Positions 1-13,631 of a stretch of DNA of 64,000 nt are shown piece by piece. Under the pieces are notes generated by a model. That model did not search any database. It had not been told where the DNA came from and was given only the letters and a program-made list of their open reading frames with translations. Position 1 is the first letter of the stretch. Every line of letters begins with the position of its first letter. Location of the stretch: assembly GCA_902702965.1 (NCBI GenBank), contig CACRXP010000045.1:1352524-1416523 (forward strand), given 5' to 3'. Source of the stretch: Spirometra erinaceieuropaei (taxonomy: Eukaryota; Platyhelminthes; Cestoda; Diphyllobothriidea; Diphyllobothriidae). The position numbers were made by a program, and so were the translations under genes.

Positions 1-3000
1 CAAAAAGAAACAACGGAATAAACCAAATTACAAAAATGAAGTGGGACCGGGAGATTGTCCACGGGGAGCAGCGGAGAGCGCAGGGATTCATCGGAGACGG
101 CGACGGTGTTCCGTCGTCCGAGGAGCTGCGGCTTGCCACGGGGTCGTCGGAGGTTAATCCTCGCCCGCATTTATAACCTTTTCAAGCGTCTACGTTGAGT
201 CCACCATTGTGATTGGTTGGGGGTGGTTTAATGACGAAAAGTTAAACAAACTTAAGCTAGGAATATTCTCACTAATTTATGGTTATATTATTTTATTATA
301 TGTAAAACTTTATAAGAAGCTAAATTGTGACTAAGTATTTGGCGTATAAACACGGTCAAATTCTGCCCGCGCCTTCTAGAACTTTCTACAACATGGCAGT
401 GCATAAGCTAGCTTTCTAGAACTTCCTACATTGTGAGCATTTATCTACAGGATCCCTAAGTTCACACTGTCGACGGTTACTGTATGGATAGCCGCAGTAC
501 TTTGAAGTGTCTTATCAGATCCCATTATTCAGATCTACTTGGTTGTACAATAGGTTTTCTCACTTCTACTTTACGCGGGCAACACCATCAACATTACTCT
601 CTTGCACCAGAGGCCACAGTTCCTCCGCCTAGTAAACTCGTGCAAGTGATGTCCCACACTTTTGCTCCGATTCCTGGGCTCGATTCTCATTCTGAGCCCA
701 TATTATGTTCATTCAGTCGCGTTCCTGTAAACTCCTGTGAATAAGATCTTTTGGACATCCTTGTATGTTTTATCGTAGTGCCCATATACCTCTTTTTCCA
801 GGCCCTGAGGTCCATTCCAAAGACACGCCAGCAGTATTGACCATGGTTGCACTTGTCGCTTAATCATGTCCAAATTTCTGATCACCTTACTTTGCGATCT
901 CAAACTGAAATGCCATCTTTTCTGATGTACGTTCGAATCCCTCGATCAGTCAGAGGCCCTTGACCTTGTATCCACGAGTATACTGTCTTTCTGAACTTAG
1001 GATCAGCAATGTTCGCCTCTATCCCATCTCCACCGATAAAATCCTCGTTATGACTTAACGTATCTGATAGACGTTCGCGAAAATACTTTAGAAATAAATA
1101 CACAACTGTGGGAATGCATCCTGACATGTTTCCTCACTACTAACGATAGAATTCAACCAGTTAGATATTTATGCGCAATAAGCCCCCGGTCTTTAAAACG
1201 TGACTTACATAATAGCTTGCAATTCGTTACATGAAGGGGATTTCGATTAGCTGGGTTTTAAATGTCGCTTTTCTGAAACAGGTTTATAGAATAGTTTTAG
1301 GCTCCAGAGGTTTGCCTTTGGATTTGTATACTCGGTTAATTGTATACAACGGGTCACAATTTAAAGGTAATCTTGGGTTTTATGACAAGTCTTTTTCGTT
1401 TCGTGTTATAAACATAATTTCTCCAATTTCCGCATAGCCACTTTTGTCTTCATTTGAGCCACGGTCAGCGCAGTCATCTAATTTAGAGTTAACCCTTCAA
1501 TATCCGATCAATGAGATTAGGAACACAGACTTTTTAATATATCATTTAAAATCTAAGTGATTAACACCTAAACAGATTGCGTTTCTGTTTTAATAAGCAC
1601 GTCATTAGGGCGAGTAGTTTGTTGTTGCGAGGTTTGCCTTTGGCTGTTGCTCATGCACCTTTTAAACTTCCCTTCACAGTTACCGGATAGATAAAAGGGC
1701 GTGACGAACAGACAAATGAGGCCGTAACTTTAAAATAACCAAATAGTGAATTGCTTGGTTAATTATTCTGTTATTTGGCACAACGACGCGATAATGCCCG
1801 ACCGAGAATTTTTGTCACTATTGTCCCTCCCCACTAGCTGCTTTTGACTGAAAATCAGTATGAATAGTCAAGAAAATAAGACTTTATTAGGTTATCGTGA
1901 TGTACGTAGTCTTTCGCCAAACTGTCTTCTGTTTTTTGACCGTATACCAGAAAAGCGACTGCCTGCAATTTTGCGTGCTTGTCCGCGGTTTTCTAACTTC
2001 TGAAAAGTTTTCGGCGGGATACTAGTTTGAATTCTATCAGGGTTTCTTGAAACAAAAACAACTTGAAATTTCCAGTTTGATAGAGGATTTTCACTTGACG
2101 CAGGGCTTTTAAGTAGACGGAATCGTCCCATTATTCCGAATCTCCCGAATTTTTCCACACATTTGTGCTCTTATACAGAGGGAATAATTCAAAAGCCTGC
2201 GACCGCAAGTTAGCAATTGATATCATCCTCCTAACATGCTCACTGTTCTATTTGATCTGGGTCAGGCACTACTGCGGTTTACTCTGGGATTGAGAGGTTC
2301 ATGGGCGATAGCTCGCACATGCTTTATTCGCCCTTCTGTTACTGCCATGCTTTTCTCGAGGGCAACCTAAAGCAAGTGCTATCAAGTCAAGTCTCGTGCC
2401 GCCGACCAGAAGTCCCTGCATGTGTTCTGGTTTTCCTGTCCGTCGACCCTTTAGGACATAATAAAACTGCTCAGCGTTATCCTGCTGCAGCTTGCTGTCA
2501 CGGTTGTCCCAGTTTGTTTTAATCTGCTTTATTAGGTTCTTATCAATAAGACCTTTCCGGATTGTTCGTTTTCTTGCCAATCTCAAGTCATATTTTTTGT
2601 GCAGAACTATGGGCGAAGTATCTAATTTAATGCTTCCAAAATAATACCATATGGTCGGCTATCTTTCTAACGGCACATCTTCATTTCAGCATCCTTTCAC
2701 ACTGGCGTATCTGCTTTTCTCGTCTTGTTTCTTGTTGACATTTCCATCACCAGTCTTTTGCGTTAAATATTAATTTCACACAATGTATTGTATTGCTTGT
2801 AGAGCACTGACTCAGATGCCTCGCCCACGTCTGACCGATGATGATGGTGACGAGAGTTTGCTCCTAATACCCCCATCAAGGATGCGAAACATGATGAAAA
2901 GTTCTCCTGATGTTGATTGTGTTAGCGCCGAGTCTGTTATTTGCTTGATTAAGGCTACGGTAACTCGAATAATAATATGCGCTAATTAGTGTTTTCACCC

Positions 3001-3985
3001 AATAGGAGATGTTCATCAAGGAAATTATAACCCTTTCATACTCAAAAGCGTCAGGCGAACTCACATACGAAAATCTATCCAAGACTCAATCACAGTTGTC
3101 GCGATATTCCTTCTTATCGGACATACTTCCTCCTAAGATTACTTTTAAGGAGTGGACGGAGAAATACAAGCATCTTTATGAGCAGTCTTATGCGATTTCT
3201 TTTCTGACTTCAAAGATTATGAAAGGGGTATGGTTCCCGTAAGGTTCAGTTTTTGTGTTGAGCATCCGCCGCCAGCTCCCACCCTCGTTTCAACCACTAA
3301 ATTCAATTGCGCTTCGTAATTTGCACCCTTAAGTTCCTAGGTGTTTGGGATCTTCTGCGTAAGAACTGTCAAATGATCTGTGCTGCCATTAAGAATATTA
3401 ACCCGACTAGTCCTACACCCACAAGTCGGAATTCAGGTCGTTGGATCTGAGCGCGCCTTACAAACTTGCATTCTTTAGTTAGTGATCAGCTCATCAGACC
3501 AAGATTTTTGTGAGACACTGTTTTTGTTGAGGTAGTCGCTCTCCTAACTGGTCTACCAGATACTATGGTAGTAGAGTCGGAATATCCTAATCGCAGAACG
3601 GAACGCAGTCATCTCGTTTTGCCTGTACTTCGTTCTAGAATGACGGTGCCCTGTTCCGCCCTCGTCTGGCTGGGTTACTTATCCTTCCATACCTCCCATG
3701 CGGATCCTGACCGTAATTATTTCAACATGTGCCTCACGGACTGCGCATGTCTCTGGTTTCCGGAGCTTCATATAACTGAGCAGGCTTGTCGGTTTGCTTT
3801 GATCGGGAAGCTGGCCATCCTTTGTCAACCTGGAGACCAATGTTCCAGCCATATCCAGGGCTCTGGAGGGCACTGACGTTTTCATCAGTCTGGTCGACAC
3901 TAGAAAAGCATCTGGGAGACGCCAGAGCCTCCAAATATTCTGCGGTATTGGCATTGACACTGTCGGCGGCATACTTGTACTTGGT
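1..3985. other. Intergenic DNA, no recognisable gene
   Basis: No conserved protein, RNA gene or repeat was recognised on either strand. The open frames are short (up to 106 residues, the longest on the minus strand at 3679-3999) and resemble nothing I know. A 77-codon frame at 3009-3242 is likewise unassigned. The interval ends where RTE-derived sequence starts. Confidence 0.4.
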
Positions 3986-3988
3986 GCA

Positions 3989-4046
3989 GCTGTGATCATG
4001 CCTGATCTAGCTGGCTTCGATGATGTCCCGAACTGTGCCTGTGCAA
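3989..4046 (-). mobile_element. RTE-A LINE, 3' terminal fragment
   Basis: These 58 bases match 4565-4622 closely. The same block recurs near 26290, where it again forms the outer end of an RTE-A tail, so it is read as the 3' terminus of that minus-strand element. At about 4046 it changes directly into plus-strand RTE-B reverse-transcriptase sequence, which makes a chimeric junction. Confidence 0.55.
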
Positions 4047-4215
4047 GACCGTGGGACCACCAATATGATCTCCGTCGTCCGCCAGCTATAAGAGAAATGC
4101 CAGGAGACGCGGATCCACCTACACACTATCTTTGTTGACCTGACGAAAGCCTATGACACCGTGAAACGTGATGGACTTTGGAAAATCGTGCAGGAATTCG
4201 GCTGTCCTTCGGCTG
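4047..4215 (+). pseudogene. RTE-B LINE reverse transcriptase fragment
   Basis: The plus strand encodes a short, recognisable piece of a non-LTR reverse transcriptase: a GTTNMI block, then FVDLTKAYDTV (the motif carrying the first catalytic Asp), then RDGLWKI and a FGCP end. One in-frame stop lies just before the EKCQE block. Everything before and after in the reverse transcriptase is missing. The same family supplies the larger pieces at 21345-25110 and 32410-33610. It is a dead fragment. The 345 bases that follow, up to 4560, show nothing recognisable. Confidence 0.7.
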
Positions 4216-4695
4216 ACTACGCTGATATCGCCGATAGTCTCTCTCCGCACGTCACTTACTATAGACCACGACCCAGTCCCTTCGTCTAAAATGTTCTTGA
4301 GTAGAGTATTTGATTCAGATGCTCAAAGACTAATCCCGGTTTTCAGCTACAGTTAGCTCCCAGTAAAGCAGCGTAAGGTCAACTAAATTGGTAAACGGCA
4401 CAATGGTAACAGATGTTTGAGATAACGCATGGAAATCTCAATTGTCGGCTGTCCTGACAATGGGAGAGCCTCAGAAGTATTTGAAGCAACCAATAAAGTG
4501 AAACCTACCCTCTTTATTCTTATGTTTTCTGCCATGCTGATGTGCGAAGACCGTAATTTTTTTTATGGCTGCGATCATGCCTGATCTAGCCGGCCTCGAT
4601 GATGTCCCGAACTGCACCTCTGCACGCGTGATAATCTGCGGCAGCAGATCTGAACAGTTCAATCCATTCTCTTCGCCAACGACGGAGACCGAATA

Positions 4696-5720
4696 TCAAA
4701 GGTCCAAGAACCACCTCCATGTATTGACGAACTGTGTCGAGCCAGGTTTTAAGTTGAACCCCTCTTCAACGCCTCCAACGGGGTAGCAGTGCCGGATCGA
4801 GGGCAATTGCACTGAGCTCCTGAGTTGGACGAAGAAAGAATGCTCAAACAACCTCAGTCTTTCTTGGATGGCCTGGATTATCCTTGCGACGTTGTCGCAG
4901 CGAGCCCGGACTGTCTCATTTGAGACGAAGTCGGTACACTTCACTCGAAGGATGGTCATCAAGCAGCGATGGTCAGAAACCTCCAGTTTTCGTTTGTCCT
5001 CTACGCGCACAGCCCATCATTCACAGCCATACAGAGGGACAGACCGGACAGATGCACGGTGCACGCGGATCTTAGTGGCGATGGAGAGGTCGCGTCGAAT
5101 CCATTGGCATTTTCTAAGACTTGAAAAAACCCGTCCGGCAGCATCCATTCGGGAGACAGTGTCATCTTTGCTCTGCCATTTTGGCGGCAGCCTCGCCCCG
5201 AGGTACTTAAAACTGTCTACTTCTTCAAGTTGACAGCCATAAATCTCGAGAGGTGCCTTCTCCTGGTCAGGGATGCAGCTTGAAAACACTTTAGTCTTTC
5301 CAGCGTTTATGGATAAACCGACCGATTTATCGGCCTCGATTACCCGTGACACCATAGACTGCAGATCACCAAAACTTGAAGCAAGTAAGGCAATATCACT
5401 GGCATAGTCGAGATTCGTCAGTCGGTGTCCGGATGCAAACTCAACACCGTCACTTTCTTATAGTGCCCTCCCGAGAATCCAGTCAATAGCGTAGTTGAGC
5501 AGAATGGGCGACATAATACAACCCTGTCGAACGCCAGACCGAATACCAAACGGTTGCTAAAGATTGTCGTAGACCAGAACACGCGCACCGGTGGAGCGAT
5601 AACAGGCCTTGGCCATGGTGATGATTTTTGGCGGTACGCCATCTAGTGTTCCTACCCGCCAGAGGGACTCGCGATGGACCGAATCGAACGCGGCGGCAAA
5701 GTCAACAAAACAGACGGCCG
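4696..5720 (-). pseudogene. RTE-A reverse transcriptase palm and C-terminus, inactive
   Basis: The minus strand encodes the second half of a LINE reverse transcriptase: an AAAFDSVHRE block, a GVRQGC-like block (motif B, near 5540), the catalytic box near 5405, and then a long open stretch with INAGKTKVF, FKYLGA and DAAGRVFSSLRKC blocks typical of RTE-type C-termini. The catalytic box reads YASD instead of YADD, removing one metal-binding Asp. In-frame stops interrupt the palm, and a second frame change near 5015 separates the last 104 codons. It cannot encode an active enzyme. Confidence 0.8.
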
Positions 5721-5823
5721 TCAGTCACTGGTAGCTATGGCGAAATTCGAGAACGCGCCTTAGTGTGAATATCTAGTCTCGCATCCATGTCCAGCACGAA
5801 ATCCGGCTTGGTTGGGCTTTGTC

Positions 5824-6471
5824 CTAGAATAACGCACTGCCTGGAATCGCCCGAGTGGAACAAGATGACTGTGTTGAGTCCCCAGGTCCAGTCCGGCCAT
5901 TCCAACCCTCGGCAACAATCAGCAGATCGCGGCGAGGGAGTCTTTCAACTAACGGTTGCAGCTGCGAGTATGACGCCTCTTTATCGCGCTGTTCGGTATC
6001 TGAAGGTGGTGTGTACACAGAAACGATAGAGACGTTCGTGAATTGGCCCTTCAACCGCACGTAGGCCATCCGGTCATTGACTGGTTTCCAGGCAAGTAAA
6101 GCATGGTTCGCTTGTTGCGAGTGGGGGATCGCCACGCCGTGTCTACCATATGAGTCGCGTGGGCCGCTGTGGTACAGGATTAGGTGTGAGTCGATTTCCG
6201 GGATCATAATTTCCCGAGAGCCTGAGTCAGGAAGTCGGACCTCGGACAGGCAACAGACATCCCCATTGTATTGATAGAGGCTGCGGACGGTCAATCTTTG
6301 GGTAACGGGGCCCAGGAACGTTCGCACATTCCAGCATCCAATACCAAGAGTCTGTCCCCGATTGAGTATTCCAGCTCGCATATTATTCGCCCGCACCACT
6401 GAACCAAGGTTGCGGGAAGCGTCGGTTCCCGCGGACACCGTAGCATGGGTCTTAATACTATAGTCGGACAT
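5824..6471 (-). pseudogene. RTE-A endonuclease domain (EEP/APE type), damaged
   Basis: A 215-codon open frame with the layout of a LINE endonuclease: IGCWNVRT near the start, then a CCLSEVRL block carrying the conserved Glu, a YGRHGVA block, a VSVYTPP block and a final WNGRTGPGD block. In LINE relatives the last block normally begins G-D-W/F-N; here it reads E-G-W-N, so the Asp expected there is lost. In active elements this domain nicks target DNA to prime reverse transcription. The frame starts at a Met before the conserved core and stops near the deletion point, so the copy is broken although the domain is open. Confidence 0.8.
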
Positions 6472-6475
6472 AATT

Positions 6476-9400
6476 CATGAGGTTCTTTGGGAATTTTGGC
6501 TACAGGCGGGTATTCAGCAGCTGTTTGAATTGTTTGTTCGAGGTTTATCTCGTCTAGCGCTCTGGCTTAAAAGCCTTACCACAAGGCAGCGGTGGCAAAC
6601 AAACTTCTTTAATGGCGGTTTACGGTCTCTATATGTCACAAGGCCTTCATTGGGCTTTGCGGCTTTTTTATAAGACTTTCAGTGTCAGACCTCGGCCCTT
6701 CTCACCCCGGTAGCACTATGGCTGCTGGTCCGCGACTGCTTATTCGTCGGACCTGGGTCTGCTTATTTCGCAGCCGTTTCAGCATCCGCCACCTGTGGAC
6801 GCGCCCGGTTGCCAGCAGCTAGGCTAACAGGCAGCTCGTCTTCCATTCCTATCGGCGGCATGACTGGAGACGTAAAACGATTACTGGAGTAAACGGACAT
6901 CTCCCATCATTGAAACCGTAACCCAAACTAACAGATGATATTCTGAGTGTATTGGAATCTGTTCGCCTGCCGGCAAAGGGCTGCGTTTACCTAACCTTGT
7001 GACTTCAGTTGTCAGAGCAGAAGTGTGCCGAAAACAAACCTGAGAGAAAATGGTGACAGATAAGGCAGTGAGCACATTTGATGCGGGACGAAGGATTCGC
7101 CCACCTGACTAACTGCTGCCAATGCGGCGCGCCCACTAGATGGCGAATGTTGTTTGCTGTCGTTACTTTACCGGCTAGAGCCTAAGCCACAGGCTTAGCG
7201 AGACGAGATCTAAACCCTCACCAGTACTCCCAACTTACACCTTGGACTATGGATCCGGCTAGACTAGTATGGGTCCTAGCCGAAACAACTCAAACCTGAT
7301 GACGGCAGACATCTTGAACACAAATTGTCATTAAATGAATTCGCCTGCCGGCACTAGATTGCGATTAAATACAACTCAGAGGGTAGACGAGAAGACACTG
7401 CTGGGAGATTCCACGAAGCCACATACACCCCGAATTTCCAAAAACGGTGTCCAAAAACCCCAGCGGGTCTCATTACGTGATTTTGCCCGTGGGAAACGAT
7501 GAGAACTAACGCTGTTCCGTAACTGGTGCAGTGCTGACTTGCTTGTTCAATTGTCTAGAGTCAAGCGCACTTTCGTGAGACCTGCCTCACTCACCCCATA
7601 CACACCGAGCTTAGGTGGCAGCGCAAACTTAAGACGACCAAAGATAGGCATAGACGCACTGAATTATGAAACTAAACGGCCTGTCTACGCGTGCTACACA
7701 CGAACTTACCACCAACATCGCATGTGGCGGGCTGTAATTAGGGTGTCCTGGGTCTCACGCAGGTTATTTGCATAGGTCGTGTTGAGGAGGTACTGCATTA
7801 GACCTGAGCGGAACTGAATTATCCCATCGATTGTCAACCTTCCGAGCAACGAAATTTGGCACACCGTGACAGTCCAAAGGCGTGAGCCATTAAGGTCAGA
7901 GATGCGCTGATTTTCCTCCTCGGAATCGGCCTCGTTCCGCCCCCTTTTCCAAGCGCCAGCGGACTGTCTAAGCCTGTCGACCGACGAGTAATGCTACTGG
8001 GCATAGCGGCGCAAAGTCATCGCGTGCCACGCAGGAAGGCCGCGAAGGTGCCACGAAGGTCGCAAATGTCCACAATCCCATATTGCACGTGCTACATCGG
8101 ACATTTAGGTACTCATGGATTGTGGAACTGTTAACAGATGCCCCGTCGATGTTCAAAATAATGTAGATTGGATGGGTAGGCTGGAGCCTAAGCTCGCGTA
8201 CAGAAGCTGTCTGCGGAAATCGGGCCCGGCTAGGATCAAGACCAAGCGGGCGTCGACCTGTGGGAAGGGGTTAGGCGGCAATATACAGTACAGTCAATGA
8301 TTGCCAAAAACACCGATGCTTGGTACTGGTGACAATAGCATGGCCCAAGCATTATAGGAGACAAGGATGAAGTCGAGTCACAGAAAATCCGTATTTTATT
8401 ATCCCTGAGTTCTAGTTGAAAATGCCCAGTACATTACGTGAGCCACCACAAATACGTTGATGCTGTTGCCTAGTAAGCGAAGCCGTTGTTTTTCGTTTAT
8501 TTCTGGTGGGAATTCTACAAGAGAATAAATAGTACTGACAAACAAGACCAGGGGGAGTTTTTTACCCGAAAGATTTTATACTTACTGAACGATGGAGGGA
8601 AACACATGAGGTTGGCAACTTCTTGGGAGTGGAAGTAGCGAAGTTTTGGAAAATCGTCCACATTCGTACTGGCGTCCCCTGATGCCCTGGACTGTGAAAT
8701 CGAGAAATAGTAAGGCTGAGAAGATGGTCACTTCAAATCCTGTAAAATACGTCATCTGACCACTCCTACAGTTGGCTACGATATCCGATGAGTACGCTAA
8801 GTCATTAAGCTTTAAGTCAGGAAATGCTAACCCGCCGAAAGACATGTTACGTGGGGCGAAATCGTCGATGGCGTAGGGATTTAGTTCCACTTAATTTAGG
8901 GTTTCCAAAACAACCGGTAATCTTTCGCCCATTGCCTTTGCGCTACCAAAGGGTTATTACCTCAGATTTGTTAACTGTCCTTTCAGTGTTAAGGGACCGC
9001 TCAGAACGTTCTTAGATTATTTTCATGAATGGTCAGTGACCTGATATAAAGTCCCCTTTTATCATTAAAAAAAATCGAAGACCTGCGATATAGGAGGAAG
9101 GATATACATGCACGTTTGGGGAACCCACCGTCGAATTGTCGTCAGGGAGAAGGAGAAAGGACCCGGTGCCTTCGAATCGTTGGGAGTAGCCCTTTGTAAA
9201 ACAGGCACTCTTGTGGCTATCAGGAGTGACGATATCCAGCGCACGATAGAACTTTGTCACCTTTTCCTCGCTAAGACGGAGACTGTCCTTTCATAAGTGC
9301 TGCAATTAGTAAAAAAAATTGGAAGGCCTACCGGCAGGTCGGCGTCGGGAAGCAGGAAGTCCGAAAGAGGACGACAAAACTCAAGATATTCATCAAAGTG

Positions 9401-11700
9401 CTCAGACGGTGTGGATACATGCCTAAACAGAAAGTACCGACAAAAGCAGATTACTTTAGTTTCCCCGTGCAGGCAGTACAACCGCAATTAGGAAGGGAAG
9501 GTGCGTCAAAAGGCGGTAGTCGTAATATGCTTTTTTCCCAAAGTTGGAGCATGTCTGTTACCGAAGTGGCCTTATCGGGGGCTGGCAGGGATCCAGAGAA
9601 AGAAAATGAGCTCTTGTCCGAGGCACCGCGCCAAATTGCGACCAGATAAAAACGTAATCGGCAGTTGGGTATGCCAAATTGGAGGGGTGTAAGCAGGAAT
9701 TGCTGACAGTCAGAAAAACAAAAAACCGGTTTAGTGAACTCAAGATGCTAAGTACAGTACAGCAGTGAAAATGAAACACAATAATTCCTACAACGACCGT
9801 CTTGAAATCCGATGAATTACAGGAATTACAGGGGAGTGGGGAAAACTAGTCTACTAGTGTTCACCTACTTTTCGGGAACCAGTGTATGTTATGACGCAGC
9901 TGTATCGGTTAGGGGCGCTAAGATGTGCCCTTTGCATGTCATGCTTCGCCTGTCCACTCCAACTAACAAGCATGGAATATCAGGAGGCACAGCCAATTCC
10001 GTTATTAGAACGGCCATTAACTGCTAATCTGGTGGCCCAGTATCATGGACAAGCGAAGGTATCACCCCACTTAAAACTGTCAACTGTATTTTTGGGCCCT
10101 TTAACACAACGGACTTTTATAAGTTCGTATTGAACGGGGTGATCTATTAGTACTCTTAGTTGATTCCACCAGCACCGGTTCACTCGGCTCCATACTGCAA
10201 ACTCATGATGTTACGAGCGGTCGTTTTCCATCAAAGTCGGTCGGCGGCAGATTCCCGAAACGTGCTAAGCCAACTGGCACGCTGAATATCACAGGCTTGA
10301 GAGATATCATTACGCCCACGCGGGTTTTGGGCTGGGAACCTAGACATCGTCACAGGAGTAGGGCGAAAGGGCACCCTGGACCGTCGAGACGACAGAACCA
10401 AGACATATAAGATCGAAACTGTAGGCAGACACAAGCGACTACAGAACACATGCTTTTACACAGTTCTAACTCAGTAGGCACGGACACTGAGCATATCTTG
10501 GCTATGAGGTAGCTGGATAAGGCGTAGAATAAAGACCGAAGGCAAAATCAATGAGGTGGCCAGTAGACAACATTATCAGGCAAATAATCCTGTCATCTTT
10601 AATTAATACCTCGGTCCAGTTACGACTTTAATCATGCAAACAACCCCTTAAAGCTTAAATCCACCGACAACAAGTTTTATGCAAATATAATAAGCACAAT
10701 GTTGGAAGTCTAAGCGAAAAAGCAACGTCTTCTATGAATTGGGTAGCGACTCCAGGTCTGACGAATTAGTGGAAGCTCACCCGAATTTCGTATCCGGAGT
10801 GGAACAGCGCCTCTAGAAGTTCTTTCCATGCGTCCGACAGCTCAAATCCTTTAACGTTTTCCAAGAATATTGCAGCTGGGCGGACACTTTTTATTAGAAA
10901 CAAGTATATACGTCTGGATAAGGGTTATGACCCGATGGAAGGAAAGACTGCGATTGTCTTCGCCTAGCTTTCGCTTGCCCATTCGAGTAAAAGGTTGACA
11001 AGGCGGACTCATTGTCCATAAATCGGCCTTGAGTCCTAGACATTCAGATTCGGATAGGCTCTGGATACTCCGCTAACGAATAAAATTACCTCCAGTGTGC
11101 GGTTGCATGCGAGCATGCCGGGATGGACAGAGTTATATACCTTATTAGCGGTGTCGTTGATGTCGAGAGCCTTCACAACCTCGAATTCCAAGCCAGAGGC
11201 TGGAAAGGTAAAAAAGAAAAGAATTTAAACCTGACAATGCCAAATGCATCCCTCCAATTCCCGAGTACAACTCTAGGACCCGCATGACAGGCTAGACATA
11301 AACCAAAATAAGCATCGCGCTTGAAAAGTTCAGCAAGTATAACTTGAAGTGTGAGATGATTTGGGTGCTGCTAGAGACGAAGGGCTTCCGATCTTCACTC
11401 ATCTAAACATGCTTGCACCTCACCTACTGAAGGAAGCGTCGAAGCTAGTTGAGATGGTGTACTTGGAAGATTTTAGGTAGGGGAATGGGAGGAAAAGATA
11501 ATCTCAGTAATCAGTATGAAGTCGATGATGGTGAGAAGGAGAACGCAGCTGAGCGGCCATCCTGTGTTTTCTTAGCCTCACCGTCTCACGGCTGCATGTC
11601 TTGCTGCCGTGATAGACAAGTTAGAGCACGTGTTTCAGATAAACATCATTTACCAATTTGAAAGCCCTCGAAACTCGCCCTACCACATGGTTCCCAGGGG
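6476..11700. other. Intergenic DNA, no recognisable gene
   Basis: Apart from a possible 5' leader of the neighbouring RTE-A copy in the first 600 bases, nothing was recognised. Open frames on both strands stay near 100 codons or less and show no known motif. No tRNA, rRNA or ordered repeat was seen. Confidence 0.4.
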
Positions 11701-11719
11701 CTCCAGTGACGACTGACGC

Positions 11720-13560
11720 CCCGGGATGACTACAAAGCCATGAAATACGCCACCGTCCCGCGCCGTTACCTTGTTTCGAATCCTCGGGATTTTTCCTATG
11801 TCCTATCCGACAAGTCTGCCTTTCAGAAGACTAACCTGGTCGGATCTTTTGCTAAGCACAGATATCCCCAGAGAAGGTTTCAGAGGCGTGTGCCACTATC
11901 CCTTTGACATCTTTGGGTTCTTACGTATTCCCTTTTGACTCCGAGACGTCTTCAAAATTTCTGGGGGTTCATAGACAGAATGCTTTTGCGGCCTGCCCTT
12001 TGTCCAGGCCTATACTGACGACATCTTGGTGGTCAACTTCCCACGAAAACATAGATCATCCTACACTGGTATTTAACAGACCTCAACAAGCTGGTGTTGT
12101 TCTTAACCCGTTTTAATGTGTCTTCGGAGCGCCTTCCCTCAGGTCTCTCGGGCATCTGATAGATTCGTAGGGCGTCTACACTCTCTTTTGAAAGTCGCAT
12201 TCACGCATTTATTCCTGCCCTCCATTTTCAAGCATCAGCTGCACCGCATTCTTAGCATGATGAATTTCTACTGCCGGTTTCTCCTAAAGTGGTCGACACC
12301 ATCCTGTCACTCACGAAAATCACATCGGATGCCAAAGGTTCGTTTGAGCTCCTCGATGCCACTCTTGATTCTTTTGATAACGTGGAGAAAGGACTGATCA
12401 ACACCACCCTCCTGATGCATTCTGCTCCCGACACCTAATTTCTCAGTGCCGCGGTTCTCCAGCAACACCTTTCGGGTCAGATTCAATCCCTAGCTTTTTT
12501 CTTCAGGAACTTGTAAACTGCCAAATCATGCTATAACACATTTGGACAGGAACTTCTTGCAGTCTATCTATTCGTGATACACTCCCGGAACATACTTGAG
12601 GTCAGGGACATCACCATACCCACGGGCGCAGTTGCTTTCTTTTGCTAGCAAACTGAATTCTGGTAAAACCAATTCCAGTGAGGTCTGCCAAATGGAACGC
12701 ATTTCACTGTGCATCTCAGGCCTCCGCCACATCGACAGGTGTCGGGATGAGGTGGCTGTCGCACTGTCCAGAACCCGTCCCAAAAGTCAGCCTCCCCGGT
12801 TTTCCCTGTGAAGACTATGTTCCCGGACTATAATTACAGGACCTCTCACCGTCTACTGGAGATGGCACACTTCCCTGCAAATTCTCTACTGCCTCTCACC
12901 GTCCCTCTGTGCCGCCATCTCTTGGCTGCCATGTCCTTTCATCCTTGCACAGGCCCTATCACCCTGGGAGTCGAGCTATCGCCAAGGCGGTTTCCGACCG
13001 CTTCGTGTGGCCTGAAATGCAGAAGGGCCTCAGCGATGAAAGATGCGCGTGTATCGGCCATCAAAAGAACAAACTTAGCGGCATTACAGGACCCGGATGC
13101 AAGGTTTATTTTCGTCCACCTGGATATTGTAGGCCCTCTGCCTTAGTGCAGCGGCTGCCCCATCTGTTCAGTTGTGCGGAATACCTCAGCCAGTCCCGGA
13201 ACCCCTTCATCTGTCCAATATCGGGACTGCAACCCTGGTCAAGGTCTTTTTCAGGCTTTTGACTGTAATCTTTGATGTCCTTTAAACTACTACGTCTGAT
13301 CGCGATGCGCAGTTTGAGTGTAGTCTCTTCTTTTCAGGTTGCACTTGTTTTCGTACGGCAGCCTATCATCCGGATGCTAATGGGATGGTCGAAAGATCGG
13401 AATTCCGCACCCTCTACCTCTCCACGCTGTCTATTCCATGCTCCCCCATTTTTACTCTCACCAAATGCAACTTCCTCATTAAGCTTCAACGCCCCACCCA
13501 CAGGCCACACTCACCAATCTCCTGTCCCCTTTAATACACCGCTTGCAGAAGAAGCCAGCA
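11720..13560 (+). pseudogene. Gypsy-type LTR retrotransposon pol relic
   Basis: Successive plus-strand fragments, in shifting frames with many stops, follow the order of a Gypsy pol. From about 11720 there is a decayed reverse transcriptase, with a YTDDILV catalytic box near 12020. A FL..MMNFYCRFL block near 12260 and a VLQQH block near 12450 mark the palm end and RNase H. Next comes the RNase H/integrase connector, and then an integrase with HLDIVGPLP near 13115 and an AYHPDANGMVER block near 13370. These match Gypsy elements of parasitic flatworms (the CsRn1/Kabuki type is my best guess). No gag, protease or flanking LTR could be found, so this is an internal remnant. The reading frame is too damaged to be functional. 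Confidence 0.85.
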
Positions 13561-13631
13561 TCCCGATGTGATTGAAATTTCTTGGTACTAAGCAACACGA
13601 TAATTAGCATGACAAGCATACTTAGATTATT

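Larger units (their letters stand above)
4565..6475 (-). mobile_element. RTE-A LINE copy with internal deletion
   Basis: Read on the minus strand, this is a non-LTR retrotransposon with an N-terminal endonuclease (6471 to 5824) followed by reverse transcriptase palm and C-terminal segments (about 5720 to 4696) and a short 3' end reaching 4565. The endonuclease runs almost directly into the middle of the palm, so most of the linker, fingers and early palm have been deleted. Bases 6476-7070 may be its 5' untranslated region, but that is not shown. Similar tails lie at 21549-22272 and 26287-26745, always on the minus strand. The family resembles RTE-type LINEs; the exact clade was not tested. 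Confidence 0.8.
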
